This document shows, piece after piece, positions 54,641 through 63,702 of a stretch of DNA of 64,000 nucleotides. Below the pieces are notes generated by a model, which searched no databases, had not been told where the DNA came from, and saw nothing but the letters and a program-made list of their open reading frames with translations. This DNA comes from an uncultured SAR86 cluster bacterium (GTDB lineage: Bacteria; Pseudomonadota; Gammaproteobacteria; Magnimaribacterales; AG-339-G14): positions 130,813-194,812 of the forward strand of contig CABZIF010000001.1 in the NCBI GenBank assembly GCA_902525735.1, read 5' to 3'. Position 1 is the stretch's first letter. Every line of letters starts with the position of its first letter. Made by a program: the position numbers and the translations under genes.

Positions 54641-56023
54641 ATGAAAATTTTTAATTCTCAATCAAGTCTCAAAGAAGAATTTAAGTCCATAAAAAAAGGA
54701 AAAATTAACATGTATGTTTGCGGTATGACAATTTATGATTTTTGTCACATCGGACATGCTAGAACTTTTTTTAGTTTTAATGTGATGGTAAATTTTTTTA
54801 AATTTTTGGGATATGAAGTTTATTACGTAAGAAATATTACAGACATCGATGACAAAATAATCGAAAAAGCTAAAGAAGAACAAGTACCTTTCAATTTGAT
54901 AACAGATAAATTTATTGAAGCTATGAATGATGATTTCAAAGCTTTGGATATACAACCACCCAGTTTAGAACCCAAAGTGTCTGAACATATCGAAGATATT
55001 CTTAAAATGATCGAGAATTTGGAAGTTAATGATTTTGCCTACTCTAAAGAAGATTCAGATGTTTACTTTGACATAGAAAAGTTTCCTGATTATGGAAAAC
55101 TCTCTAATAGAGTTCAAGATGATTTAGATTCAGGTTCGAGAGTAGAAATTGATAAAAATAAAAAAAATCCAAATGATTTTGTTTTGTGGAAAAAAACAAA
55201 TGCAGAACCATCGTGGAATTCAAAGTGGGGTCCTGGCAGGCCAGGGTGGCATATAGAATGTTCTGCAATGAGCAATAAATATTTGGGTGCAAATTTTGAT
55301 ATTCATGGCGGTGGTTTAGATTTAAAGTTTCCTCATCACGAAAATGAAATAGCTCAATCAGAATGTGCCAACAATTCTGATTTTGCAAATTATTGGATTC
55401 ATGTTGCTCCTTTAAACGTAGATGGAAAGAAAATGTCTAAGTCTCTTGGTAATTACCTCACCATTAGGGACTTTCTCAATGATTATCACCCAGAGGTCTT
55501 AAAGACCTTTTTTCTTTTAACTCACTATAGAAAACCAATCAATTTCACAAATGATTCGATTAAGGAATCAAAAAATATTTTAGATAAATTATATGAATCT
55601 TTAAAAGATGTAAAAAAATTTAATTCTTCAGAAGTTGATAAAAAGATTATCGATTCATTTAAATCTGCTCTTAAAGATGACTTCAACACTTCAAGGGCTC
55701 TTAAAATTCTTCAAAAAATCTCTCAAGGAATTAATTCAAACAAATCAGACAAAGAAGCGAAAGAAAAGCTTACAAATAGTCTGAAAGTTTTGGGAAATCT
55801 TTTGGGTATTTTAAATAATTCTTCTCAAGATTATTTTCAATATGATTCAAGTAAAAAAATATCTAACGAAGACATTGAATTGATGATCAAAGAAAGAAAC
55901 CAAGCAAGACTTAATAAAGACTTTAAAAAAGCAGATTTGATTAGGGAAAAACTTTTTTCTCTAAATATTGCCTTAGAAGATGATGGCGAGAACACTATTT
56001 GGAAAAAACTAGTTCAAAAATAA
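54641..56023 (+). CDS. cysS: Cysteinyl-tRNA synthetase
   Basis: Charges tRNA-Cys. The 460-residue class I synthetase has the zinc/active-site stretch MYVCGMTIYDFCHIGHART containing the HIGH motif, RNITDIDDKII, GWHIECSAMS, HGGGLDLKFPHHENE and the KMSKS loop (KKMSKSLGN, about 265-273), then the anticodon-binding tail. TATAAT (54613-54618) in the 32-base gap is a good -10. The 3' end overlaps the convergent antiporter gene by 15 bases. Confidence 0.96.
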   Translation: MKIFNSQSSLKEEFKSIKKGKINMYVCGMTIYDFCHIGHARTFFSFNVMVNFFKFLGYEVYYVRNITDIDDKIIEKAKEEQVPFNLITDKFIEAMNDDFKALDIQPPSLEPKVSEHIEDILKMIENLEVNDFAYSKEDSDVYFDIEKFPDYGKLSNRVQDDLDSGSRVEIDKNKKNPNDFVLWKKTNAEPSWNSKWGPGRPGWHIECSAMSNKYLGANFDIHGGGLDLKFPHHENEIAQSECANNSDFANYWIHVAPLNVDGKKMSKSLGNYLTIRDFLNDYHPEVLKTFFLLTHYRKPINFTNDSIKESKNILDKLYESLKDVKKFNSSEVDKKIIDSFKSALKDDFNTSRALKILQKISQGINSNKSDKEAKEKLTNSLKVLGNLLGILNNSSQDYFQYDSSKKISNEDIELMIKERNQARLNKDFKKADLIREKLFSLNIALEDDGENTIWKKLVQK

Positions 56024-56944
56024 ACTTGCTTGATAGTAAAAAGTCCAGATGATAAGACCCAAACCTAAGAAAGGATAAATTAATTTTTTTATTCTATTTT
56101 GGTTTTCACCAAAAGTTATAAAAATTACAAAAATTGCTGTAAAAAGACTCATTAAAAGAAAGTCTCTTTCGAATATCTTTGAATCTAAGATGACTTTTGT
56201 TGCAAAACCTATTATCGGAAAAATTAAAACTAGGTTTAGGATATTAGATCCAATTATATTTCCAATAACCATATTGCCCTTTTTTCTTTTTAATGCAGAA
56301 AATGAAGCTGCCAACTCAGGCAAGCTTGTTCCAATAGCAACAAGGGTAAGTCCTATAACTGTATTAGACACTCCGAAAGCTAAAGCAAGATTTTTTCCAC
56401 CATTAACTGTTAATTCTGATCCTGAAAGTAAGATAAATAGACTCAAGAGAATAAAAAAAATGTTTTTTCCTATTCCATCTTCTTCAGGATCATTTTCATC
56501 ATTAGATTTCTGCCTAATTAGGTGGAGTACGAAAAGAATTAAGAAACAAACTAATATGAATGAATCACTTTTAGAGATTGAAAAATCAAAGATGACATAA
56601 CCTGAAATTAAAACCGATAAGATTAGTAAAAATATATCTCTTAAATTAATATCAAGAACTGACTTAGAAAGAAAAAAACAACTGAACCCAAAAATTAGAC
56701 CAATATTTGCTATGTTTGAGCCAATTGAATTTCCAACTGCTAATTCAGGTGAATCATTAATAATGGATGAAATACTTACAAACACTTCTGGAATAGAGGT
56801 TCCGAGAGCAACTACGGTTATTCCAAGAAACATATCATTTAATTTTAACTTAGCTCCTAGTTTTGACGTGTTGGAAACAAAATACTCCGCGCCAAGCACC
56901 AATAAACTTAGACCGGATATTAAAACTAGGAAATTTATTAACAT
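56009..56944 (-). CDS. Calcium/sodium antiporter, CaCA family (YrbG-like)
   Basis: A 311-residue membrane protein with about ten helices and the two alpha repeats of Ca2+/cation antiporters: ALGTSIPEVFVSISSI with GNSIGSNIANIGLI, and AIGTSLPELAASFSAL with GNIIGSNILNLVLI. A charged loop (RQKSNDENDPEEDG) divides the halves. It follows the Cas4-like nuclease gene on the same strand by three bases. The transported ion pair (Ca2+ against Na+ or H+) is inferred from the family. Confidence 0.92.
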   Translation of the reverse strand: MLINFLVLISGLSLLVLGAEYFVSNTSKLGAKLKLNDMFLGITVVALGTSIPEVFVSISSIINDSPELAVGNSIGSNIANIGLIFGFSCFFLSKSVLDINLRDIFLLILSVLISGYVIFDFSISKSDSFILVCFLILFVLHLIRQKSNDENDPEEDGIGKNIFFILLSLFILLSGSELTVNGGKNLALAFGVSNTVIGLTLVAIGTSLPELAASFSALKRKKGNMVIGNIIGSNILNLVLIFPIIGFATKVILDSKIFERDFLLMSLFTAIFVIFITFGENQNRIKKLIYPFLGLGLIIWTFYYQASLFLN

Positions 56945-56947
56945 GTT

Positions 56948-57664
56948 TTATAAATTAGCTTTTTTAACATATCTACAGTATTCACAATTTGGGCTTTGTT
57001 CTGGAATTTCTTCAGTATTTAAAACTTGATAAATTTTTTTAATAGTTTTATCTAACCACGAATCATCTCCTTTGTGAGGTATGATTTTAACTTTAAATTT
57101 CAATTCATTATTGAATAAAACATTTTCTTTTATACCGTTGCAATAAACAAAATATCCAATATTTTGAACATCAAATCCATTTTTTCTAAACAACCATTGG
57201 TATATTTCTATTTGTCTTTTATAAGAAATCTGCCATGGCGCATTTAAAGTTACTTCTCCCTTTTTTGAGGTGGCTTTGTAATCTACTAATATCAATTGAT
57301 CCGTTTTTGTATTAATCCAAACATCATCTACTAAGCCGTAAAAATATAAATTTGTTTCTTCGTCTAAAAAGCCAATGCCTTTGTTTCTAGTTCGCCAATC
57401 TTCTATATCAGGATGATCAAAAGGCTTAGCATCTAAGCCATTTTCTTCGATATATGGATGATTTTTATTAGTGCCTCTGAAGGAATCAAATTCTTCCTTT
57501 AATAATTCATCAACCGCATTATTTAAATTAAAGGGGAAGGAAGCAGGCCTTGAGATTCCTAATTTTTCTTCTAGGAAGAAACATTTTTTGCATCGACAAA
57601 AATTTTCTATCCTTGTTCTACTAAGTTTATAAGGGTCTGTGGTATCTTTATTATAAATAGGCAT
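56948..57664 (-). CDS. PD-(D/E)XK nuclease, Cas4/RecB-like
   Basis: A 238-residue predicted nuclease. The catalytic core reads GLVDDVWIN (Asp) then LILVDYKATSKK (D..K, motif III), followed by QIEIYQWLFRKNGF like the QXXXY motif of RecB-family nucleases. An N-terminal FCRCKKCFFLE (three Cys) and a C-terminal NCEYCRY (two Cys) resemble the 4Fe-4S clasp of Cas4 and AddB. I start it at ATG 57664: the frame upstream is only the antisense of tRNA-Asn. No cas genes or repeats are present, so a repair role is more likely than CRISPR adaptation. Confidence 0.82.
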   Translation of the reverse strand: MPIYNKDTTDPYKLSRTRIENFCRCKKCFFLEEKLGISRPASFPFNLNNAVDELLKEEFDSFRGTNKNHPYIEENGLDAKPFDHPDIEDWRTRNKGIGFLDEETNLYFYGLVDDVWINTKTDQLILVDYKATSKKGEVTLNAPWQISYKRQIEIYQWLFRKNGFDVQNIGYFVYCNGIKENVLFNNELKFKVKIIPHKGDDSWLDKTIKKIYQVLNTEEIPEQSPNCEYCRYVKKANL

Positions 57665-57672
57665 TTTTGAGC

Positions 57673-57748
57673 TGGCTCCGCGAGCAGGGCTCGAACCTGC
57701 GACCCAATGATTAACAGTCATTTGCTCTACCAACTGAGCTATCGCGGA
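57673..57748 (-). tRNA. tRNA-Asn (GUU anticodon)
   Basis: Read on the minus strand, 76 bases with encoded CCA: acceptor TCCGCGA pairs with TCGCGGA, D-arm AGCTCAGTTGGTAGAGC, anticodon loop CTGTTAATC with GTT, T-arm with GGTTCGAGCC. Complete cloverleaf. A TATAAT lies a few bases upstream, and the nuclease gene starts nine bases downstream. Confidence 0.97.
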
Positions 57749-57759
57749 AAACGAGGTGT

Positions 57760-57765
57760 ATTATA
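57760..57765 (-). promoter_or_regulatory. -10 element of the tRNA-Asn gene
   Basis: TATAAT on the minus strand, 12 bases before the mature tRNA 5' end, giving a leader of only a few bases. No clear -35. It is squeezed between the tRNA and the divergent uvrB start. Confidence 0.5.
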
Positions 57766-57783
57766 AGCAAAAAAGTATGAAAT

Positions 57784-59781
57784 ATGAGTAAAACATTTGA
57801 AATAAAATCAGATTTTAAGCCTGCTGGAGATCAGCCTAATGCGATTTCAGAACTTGTTAAAGGCTTAAATGATGGTCTTTTAAATCAGACACTACAAGGC
57901 GTAACAGGATCTGGAAAAACCTTTGCTATGGCCAATGTAATTCAAGAAGTACAAAGACCGGCAATAGTAATGGCACATAACAAAACTCTTGCAGCACAGC
58001 TTTACGGCGAATTTAAAGAATTTTTTCCTAATAATGCAGTTGAATATTTTGTATCTTATTATGATTACTATCAGCCTGAAGCATACGTACCCACCTCAGA
58101 TACTTTCATTGAGAAAGATGCTTCTATTAATGAACACATCGAGCAGATGCGTCTTTCAGCAACAAAGGCGATTATGGAAAGAAGAGACGTTGTGATTGTT
58201 GCATCAGTATCTGCAATCTATGGTCTTGGTGACCCTAAATCTTATCTTCAAATGGTCCTTCATTTAGATAGAGGGGATGAGATAGATCAAAATGTTCTAC
58301 TACTAAGACTAGCTGAACTTCAATATAAAAGAAACGACATTGAATTCACTAGAGCAACTTATAGAGTGAAAGGAGATGTAATAGATGTATTTCCTGCAGA
58401 ATCTGAAGCAGAGGCCCTTAGAATAGAGCTATTTGATAATGAAATAGAATCGTTAAAAATGTTTGATCCTCTCACGGGCGAAATTTTTAAAGAGGTTCCT
58501 AGAATTACAATTTTTCCTAAAACGCATTACGTGACTACTCGAGAAATTATGTTGAACGCCACCAAAGAAATTAGAAGTGAAATGCGGGAAAGAGTGAGAT
58601 TTTTCAAAAAAAATGAAAAATTTATAGAAGCCCAAAGAATTGAAGAAAGAACAAAATATGACATTGAAATGATAAAAGAACTTGGATTTTGTTCGGGTAT
58701 AGAAAATTATTCAAGATATCTTTCTGGAAGGAAAGAAGGAGAATCACCCCCCACTCTCTACGAATACTTACCGGAAGATGCAATAGTTTTTGTTGATGAA
58801 TCTCACGTTTCTTTACCTCAAATAAAAGGAATGTATCGAGGTGATAGATCAAGAAAAGAAACTTTAACAGAATATGGTTTCAGACTGCCAAGTGCATTAG
58901 ACAATAGACCCTTAAGATTTGACGAATGGGAATCGATTTCGGGTCAAAAAATATTTGTTTCAGCAACTCCAGGAGAGTACGAAGAAAATAATATGGAACA
59001 GAAAGTAGATTTGATTGTTCGCCCAACTGGATTAGTAGATCCAACTATAGAAATAAGACCTGCAACCAATCAAGTCGACGACTTGATGTCAGAAATAAGT
59101 GAAAAAGTTAAGAAAAAAGAAAGAGTTTTGGCAACTGTTTTAACCAAAAGAATGGCTGAAGATCTAAGTCAGTACTTATTTGAAAGAGATATCAATGTAA
59201 GATATCTTCATTCTGATATTGATACCGTTGAAAGAATTGAAATCTTAAGAGATTTGAGACTTGGTAATTTTGACGTATTAGTTGGTATTAATTTATTAAG
59301 AGAAGGCCTAGATCTTCCAGAAGTCTCTCTTGTCGCAATTCTTGATGCGGATAAAGAAGGGTTTTTAAGATCTGAAACTTCAATAATTCAAACTATAGGA
59401 AGGGCTGCAAGACATATCAACGGACATGCTATTTTATATGCTGACAAAGAAACAGGATCAATAGAAAGAGCAATCAAAACAACTAAAAAGAGAAGAAAGA
59501 TTCAACTCGAATTCAATAAAAAAAATAAAATTATTCCTACGGGAATAATTAAACCAGTTTCAGATGTCATGGAAGGTTCAAAAAACTTTACCAAAAAGGA
59601 GTTTATTTCTGAAATGGATAAAAAAATAGAGGAAGATTATTTGTCTCCTAAAGAGTTAGCTAAACAAATTGATTCATTGGAAAAATTAATGATCGAGCAT
59701 GCTAATAAATTAGAATTTGAAGAAGCCGCTAATATGAGAGACAAAATTACTGAACTTAAAAATAGATTATTTGCTGCCTAA
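57784..59781 (+). CDS. uvrB: Excinuclease ABC subunit B
   Basis: DNA-damage verification helicase of nucleotide excision repair; partner of the UvrA that Mfd would recruit. The 665-residue protein has Walker [17 protein letters not shown] (about 37-52), the beta-hairpin [12 protein letters not shown] (about 92-103), [18 protein letters not shown], the C-terminal helicase half with [19 protein letters not shown] and QTIGRAARH, and the UVR domain ([21 protein letters not shown]). Full length for the family. Confidence 0.97.
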   Translation: MSKTFEIKSDFKPAGDQPNAISELVKGLNDGLLNQTLQGVTGSGKTFAMANVIQEVQRPAIVMAHNKTLAAQLYGEFKEFFPNNAVEYFVSYYDYYQPEAYVPTSDTFIEKDASINEHIEQMRLSATKAIMERRDVVIVASVSAIYGLGDPKSYLQMVLHLDRGDEIDQNVLLLRLAELQYKRNDIEFTRATYRVKGDVIDVFPAESEAEALRIELFDNEIESLKMFDPLTGEIFKEVPRITIFPKTHYVTTREIMLNATKEIRSEMRERVRFFKKNEKFIEAQRIEERTKYDIEMIKELGFCSGIENYSRYLSGRKEGESPPTLYEYLPEDAIVFVDESHVSLPQIKGMYRGDRSRKETLTEYGFRLPSALDNRPLRFDEWESISGQKIFVSATPGEYEENNMEQKVDLIVRPTGLVDPTIEIRPATNQVDDLMSEISEKVKKKERVLATVLTKRMAEDLSQYLFERDINVRYLHSDIDTVERIEILRDLRLGNFDVLVGINLLREGLDLPEVSLVAILDADKEGFLRSETSIIQTIGRAARHINGHAILYADKETGSIERAIKTTKKRRKIQLEFNKKNKIIPTGIIKPVSDVMEGSKNFTKKEFISEMDKKIEEDYLSPKELAKQIDSLEKLMIEHANKLEFEEAANMRDKITELKNRLFAA

Positions 59782-59783
59782 AA

Positions 59784-59813
59784 TTCAAATTAAGTTTGCA
59801 ACTCAGTTATAAT
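59784..59813 (+). promoter_or_regulatory. Candidate promoter for the 79-residue ORF and purL
   Basis: TTCAAA (59784-59789) and a perfect TATAAT (59808-59813) with an 18-base spacer lie in the 50-base gap after uvrB. Transcription would start near 59820, about a dozen bases before the ATG. Confidence 0.45.
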
Positions 59814-59831
59814 TATTTTTTTCTAATCTAA

Positions 59832-60071
59832 ATGTTAGATATTTATCAAATTAATCCCTATTTAATTGGTCTTTTAGGACAGGAAACACTGACTGATTTT
59901 GAATTAAAGAATCTTTCTATAGAAATAGAAAAGACATCCAATAATAAACTAAAAGAAATTAGAGATTTTTATCTTTTAGAGTTATCAATGGAGTGGAAAA
60001 AACTTTCCGAAGAAAAAAAGGCGCAAATTTTTAAGTTGCTTCAAGCAGAGGGCGACTTAAAAAAAACATGA
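59832..60071 (+). CDS. Hypothetical 79-residue helical protein
   Basis: A small soluble protein with no cysteine and a strongly helical, charged composition (LTDFELKNLSIEIEKTSNN, KLSEEKKAQIFKLLQAE). I do not recognise the family. Support for it being real: a good promoter-like element upstream, coding-like composition, and its stop lying two bases before the purL TTG start, so it would be co-transcribed and perhaps coupled with purL. Confidence 0.6.
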   Translation: MLDIYQINPYLIGLLGQETLTDFELKNLSIEIEKTSNNKLKEIRDFYLLELSMEWKKLSEEKKAQIFKLLQAEGDLKKT

Positions 60072-60072
60072 A

Positions 60073-63000
60073 TTGAAAGAATTTTATTTTTCATCTCCAA
60101 GAAAGGGAGTGCAATCTCCTTGGGCAACTAAAACTTTAAATATTTTTGAGAGCTGCGGATTAACTGAAGTTATTAAAATTGAAAAATTAAAAGCTATAAA
60201 ATTTTCGAGGGAGCTTGTAAATGAAACGAATTTAAAAAAAACCCTCTTTGATCCGTTGACTGAATCCTTTTTTATGGATTTCAAGTTTTTAAAAGAATTA
60301 TTTTCTGACTTAGAAAAAAAGAAAACTAAATTTATAAAAATTAATAAAAATGAAAAAAATTTAAATACTTTGAATTCTTCAATGGGCTTAGCTTTGAATG
60401 AATACGAAATAAATTATTTAATTAAAGGTTATGAGCTTTCAAATAAAGAAGCTTCAGATACTGAGTTGATGATGTTTTCTCAAATAAATTCAGAACACTG
60501 TCGTCATAAAATATTTAACTCAACATGGACTTCGAATGGAAAAGATAAGAAAGATAGTCTTTTTGACATGATAAAAAGTACTTATAAAAATTATTCAACG
60601 GATGTTTTATCAGCTTATAGTGATAATGCTGCCATTATCTCGGGCTTGGGTAAAAAAAGGTTTTATCCAGATCCTGATACTAGAGAATATAAGTCTATAG
60701 ATGAAAAAAATAACTTTTGTATAAAAGTAGAAACTCATAACCATCCAACGGCTATATCACCTTTTTCTGGAGCAGCGACTGGTTCTGGAGGAGAAATTAG
60801 AGATGAAGGAGCAACTGGTAGGGGAGCTAAACCCAAAGCTGGATTATGCGGATTTTCTGTTTCTTATTTAAGAATACCAAATGAAAATGAAGAGTGGGAA
60901 GGACAGGAGGATAAACCTAGCAGAATAGCTGGTCCTTTAGAAATTATGATAAGTGGACCAATAGGAGCTGCCTCCTTCAATAATGAATTTGGAAGACCAA
61001 ACATTTTGGGTTATTTCAGATCTTACGAATACAGAGCTGAAAATTTATATTTTGGTTTTCACAAACCTATCATGTTGGCAGGAGGTCTCGGAAATATTAA
61101 GCCCATGCATACCAACAAAGCAAAAGTATCAAGTTCAGCAAAAATAATTATTTTAGGAGGACCGGGTTATCTTATTGGATTAGGAGGGGGCTCAGCATCT
61201 TCAGTTGAATCTGGTAAATCTAGTGAAGATTTGGATTTTGCATCAGTTCAAAGATCAAATCCTGAAATGCAAAGAAGATGTCAGGAAGTCATAGATCAAT
61301 GTTGGCAGCTTGATGAAAAAAATCCAATTGCATTTATTCATGATGTAGGTGCAGGAGGCCTGTCAAATGCTATTCCAGAGTTAGCAAAAGATTGTGATTT
61401 AGGTGCTGTTATAGATTTAAATAAAATACCAATAGTAGATAAATCCATGAGTTCATTAGAAATTTGGTGCAATGAATCTCAAGAGAGGTATGTGCTAGCT
61501 ATAGAAAAAGATGATATAGAAAATTTTCAAATTATTTGTATGAGAGAAAATTGTCCTTTTTCAATAGTCGGAGACTTTACTAAACAAAAAAAACTCAAAC
61601 TAATAGATAAAAACTTAAATGAAAATTCTATTGATCTTGATATGGATTTTATTTTTGGAGCTAAAGAGCAATTAAAAAGATCTCTAAAGGACTTTTCTAA
61701 AAACAAACCCGACAATATTAACTTTGATTTAAATATAAAAAAATCTATTTTAGATGTTTTAAGACATCCCACAGTAGGAAGTAAAAATTTTTTGATTACT
61801 ATTGGGGACAGAAATGTTGGAGGTCTGACATATCGCGATCAAATGGTGGGGCCATATCAAGTTCCAGTAGCCGACAATGGTATTACAATGTCTCATTTTG
61901 ATTCTATAGAAGGAGAAGCAATGTCTATAGGAGAAAGATCTCCAATAGCTATTTTTGACGCTCCAGCCTCAGGAAGGGTTGCTATAACTGAAGCTTTGAC
62001 AAACATTCTCTCCTCGGGAGTAGAGGAAATATCCAAAGTAAAATTATCGGCAAATTGGATGGCTTCGCCGAATAATGATTCTAATGATTATGATTTGTAT
62101 GAGACTGTTAAAGCGATTTCTAGAGATCTTTGCAATAAATGGAACCTAACAATTCCAGTAGGAAAAGACTCTTTATCAATGGAAACTGCTTGGGAAAACA
62201 AGAAAAATACTTCTCCACAATCGTTGATAGTTTCTGCGTTTTCACCAATCCCAGATGTTACCAAAAGTATTACCCCTGATTTAAGCCATAATCCAGATTT
62301 AGTAGTTTTGAGAATTAATTTCAATTCAAAAAATTACAGATTAGGCGGTTCAATTTTATCTGAGACTTTAAAAAAAGATTTAGGAGAAGTTCCTGATATG
62401 GAAGCGATTGAAGAATTTCCTAAGATTTTCAATTTTGTTGCAAAATTAATAAAAGACAGAAAAATATTCTCTTACCATGATATTTCTGATGGAGGCCTCA
62501 TTGCCTGTTTAGTAGAAATGATAATTTCTAGTAACTGTGGCTTTGATTTAAAAACAGAGTTATCAAAAAAAGATCTTCAGGATTTTTTATTTTCAGAAGA
62601 ACTAGGGTTCGTAATACAGGTTTCTAAAGAAACCTTCAATGAGATAGAAGTTTTTATGAAAGCTATTAGAGCAGAAGAAATGCTAACTATTCTTGGGAAT
62701 ACAAATAAAAAAAATGGTATGACTATTTCCTCAAACGAATTTAATGAAACAATCAATTTAGAAACATTAATTTCAAATTGGACACACGTATCAACAAAAA
62801 TTAAATCTCTGAGAGACAATCCAATATCTGCTTTAAATGAGTCAAAATCTTTTATTGAAAGAGAAAAAAATAAATTAAATCAAAAAACTCATTTCAAAAG
62901 TTCAAACTTTAAAAATATCTCTTCGATTAAGCCAAAAATCGCAGTTATAAGAGATCAAGGAATTAATGGGCAAATTGAAATGTCAGCTGCTTTTTCGAGA

Positions 63001-63702
63001 GCTGGATTTAAGGTTTTTGATGTTCATATGACCGATTTAAAAAATAAAATTTTTTGTTTAGATGATTTTAAAGGCTTAGCTTTTCCTGGAGGTTTTTCAT
63101 ACGGAGACGTTCTCGGAGCTGGTAGAGGATGGGCAAATTCAATCTTAATGAATAATGAATTAAGGGATATTTTTGAAAATTTTTTTAATCGATCTGATAC
63201 TTTTTCTCTTGGAGTATGCAATGGATGTCAGGTCTTATCCGAATTAAAGGAAATAATTCCTGGTGCAGATGAATGGCCTATTTTAAAAAAGAATCTTTCA
63301 AATCAATTTGAAGCTAGATTAGTTCAATTAAAAGTTAATGACTCAAGATCTATATTTTTCCAAAACATGAAAGATTCCCAACTAATTGTTCCAGTGGCTC
63401 ATGGCGAAGGAAGAATGGAATTTTCCAATTCATCTAATTTAGAAAAATTAATTTCAAATAATCAAATTCCTTTGCAATATGTTGATTCAGAAGGTGAAAT
63501 TGCCACCAGTTATCCTTCTAATCCAAATGGCACAACTGAAGGTATTTCTTCTGTTTGCAATACTGATGGAAGAGTAACCATTCTTATGCCACATCCCGAA
63601 AGGGCTTTTTTAAATAAGCAACTTTCATGGACAAATAGTGAAGATTCGGGTTTTAGTCCTTGGTTTGAAATGTTCTTAAATGCAAGACAATTTATAAATT
63701 AA
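60073..63702 (+). CDS. purL: Phosphoribosylformylglycinamidine synthase
   Basis: Converts FGAR to FGAM using glutamine and ATP, step four of purine synthesis. The single-chain 1209-residue enzyme is a little shorter than the 1295 of E. coli. Seen: SQINSEHCRHKIFN (about 134-147), ETHNHPTAISPFSGAATGSGGEIRDEGATG (about 218-247, quoted in part), GDRNVGGLTYRDQMVGPYQ, FSYHDISDGGL, and the C-terminal glutaminase with nucleophile Cys in SLGVCNGCQVL and HPERAF. The frame starts at TTG 60073; no ATG is in frame near it. The stop interlocks with the convergent NUDIX gene over four bases. Confidence 0.96.
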   Translation: MKEFYFSSPRKGVQSPWATKTLNIFESCGLTEVIKIEKLKAIKFSRELVNETNLKKTLFDPLTESFFMDFKFLKELFSDLEKKKTKFIKINKNEKNLNTLNSSMGLALNEYEINYLIKGYELSNKEASDTELMMFSQINSEHCRHKIFNSTWTSNGKDKKDSLFDMIKSTYKNYSTDVLSAYSDNAAIISGLGKKRFYPDPDTREYKSIDEKNNFCIKVETHNHPTAISPFSGAATGSGGEIRDEGATGRGAKPKAGLCGFSVSYLRIPNENEEWEGQEDKPSRIAGPLEIMISGPIGAASFNNEFGRPNILGYFRSYEYRAENLYFGFHKPIMLAGGLGNIKPMHTNKAKVSSSAKIIILGGPGYLIGLGGGSASSVESGKSSEDLDFASVQRSNPEMQRRCQEVIDQCWQLDEKNPIAFIHDVGAGGLSNAIPELAKDCDLGAVIDLNKIPIVDKSMSSLEIWCNESQERYVLAIEKDDIENFQIICMRENCPFSIVGDFTKQKKLKLIDKNLNENSIDLDMDFIFGAKEQLKRSLKDFSKNKPDNINFDLNIKKSILDVLRHPTVGSKNFLITIGDRNVGGLTYRDQMVGPYQVPVADNGITMSHFDSIEGEAMSIGERSPIAIFDAPASGRVAITEALTNILSSGVEEISKVKLSANWMASPNNDSNDYDLYETVKAISRDLCNKWNLTIPVGKDSLSMETAWENKKNTSPQSLIVSAFSPIPDVTKSITPDLSHNPDLVVLRINFNSKNYRLGGSILSETLKKDLGEVPDMEAIEEFPKIFNFVAKLIKDRKIFSYHDISDGGLIACLVEMIISSNCGFDLKTELSKKDLQDFLFSEELGFVIQVSKETFNEIEVFMKAIRAEEMLTILGNTNKKNGMTISSNEFNETINLETLISNWTHVSTKIKSLRDNPISALNESKSFIEREKNKLNQKTHFKSSNFKNISSIKPKIAVIRDQGINGQIEMSAAFSRAGFKVFDVHMTDLKNKIFCLDDFKGLAFPGGFSYGDVLGAGRGWANSILMNNELRDIFENFFNRSDTFSLGVCNGCQVLSELKEIIPGADEWPILKKNLSNQFEARLVQLKVNDSRSIFFQNMKDSQLIVPVAHGEGRMEFSNSSNLEKLISNNQIPLQYVDSEGEIATSYPSNPNGTTEGISSVCNTDGRVTILMPHPERAFLNKQLSWTNSEDSGFSPWFEMFLNARQFIN

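Noticed and set aside
56948-57664. CRISPR-Cas remnant (Cas4)
   Set aside because: No repeat-spacer array and no cas1, cas2 or effector gene is present; the nuclease is treated as stand-alone.
57665-57733. Extended N-terminus of the PD-(D/E)XK nuclease
   Set aside because: These residues are a translation of the tRNA-Asn gene; the complete cloverleaf takes precedence.
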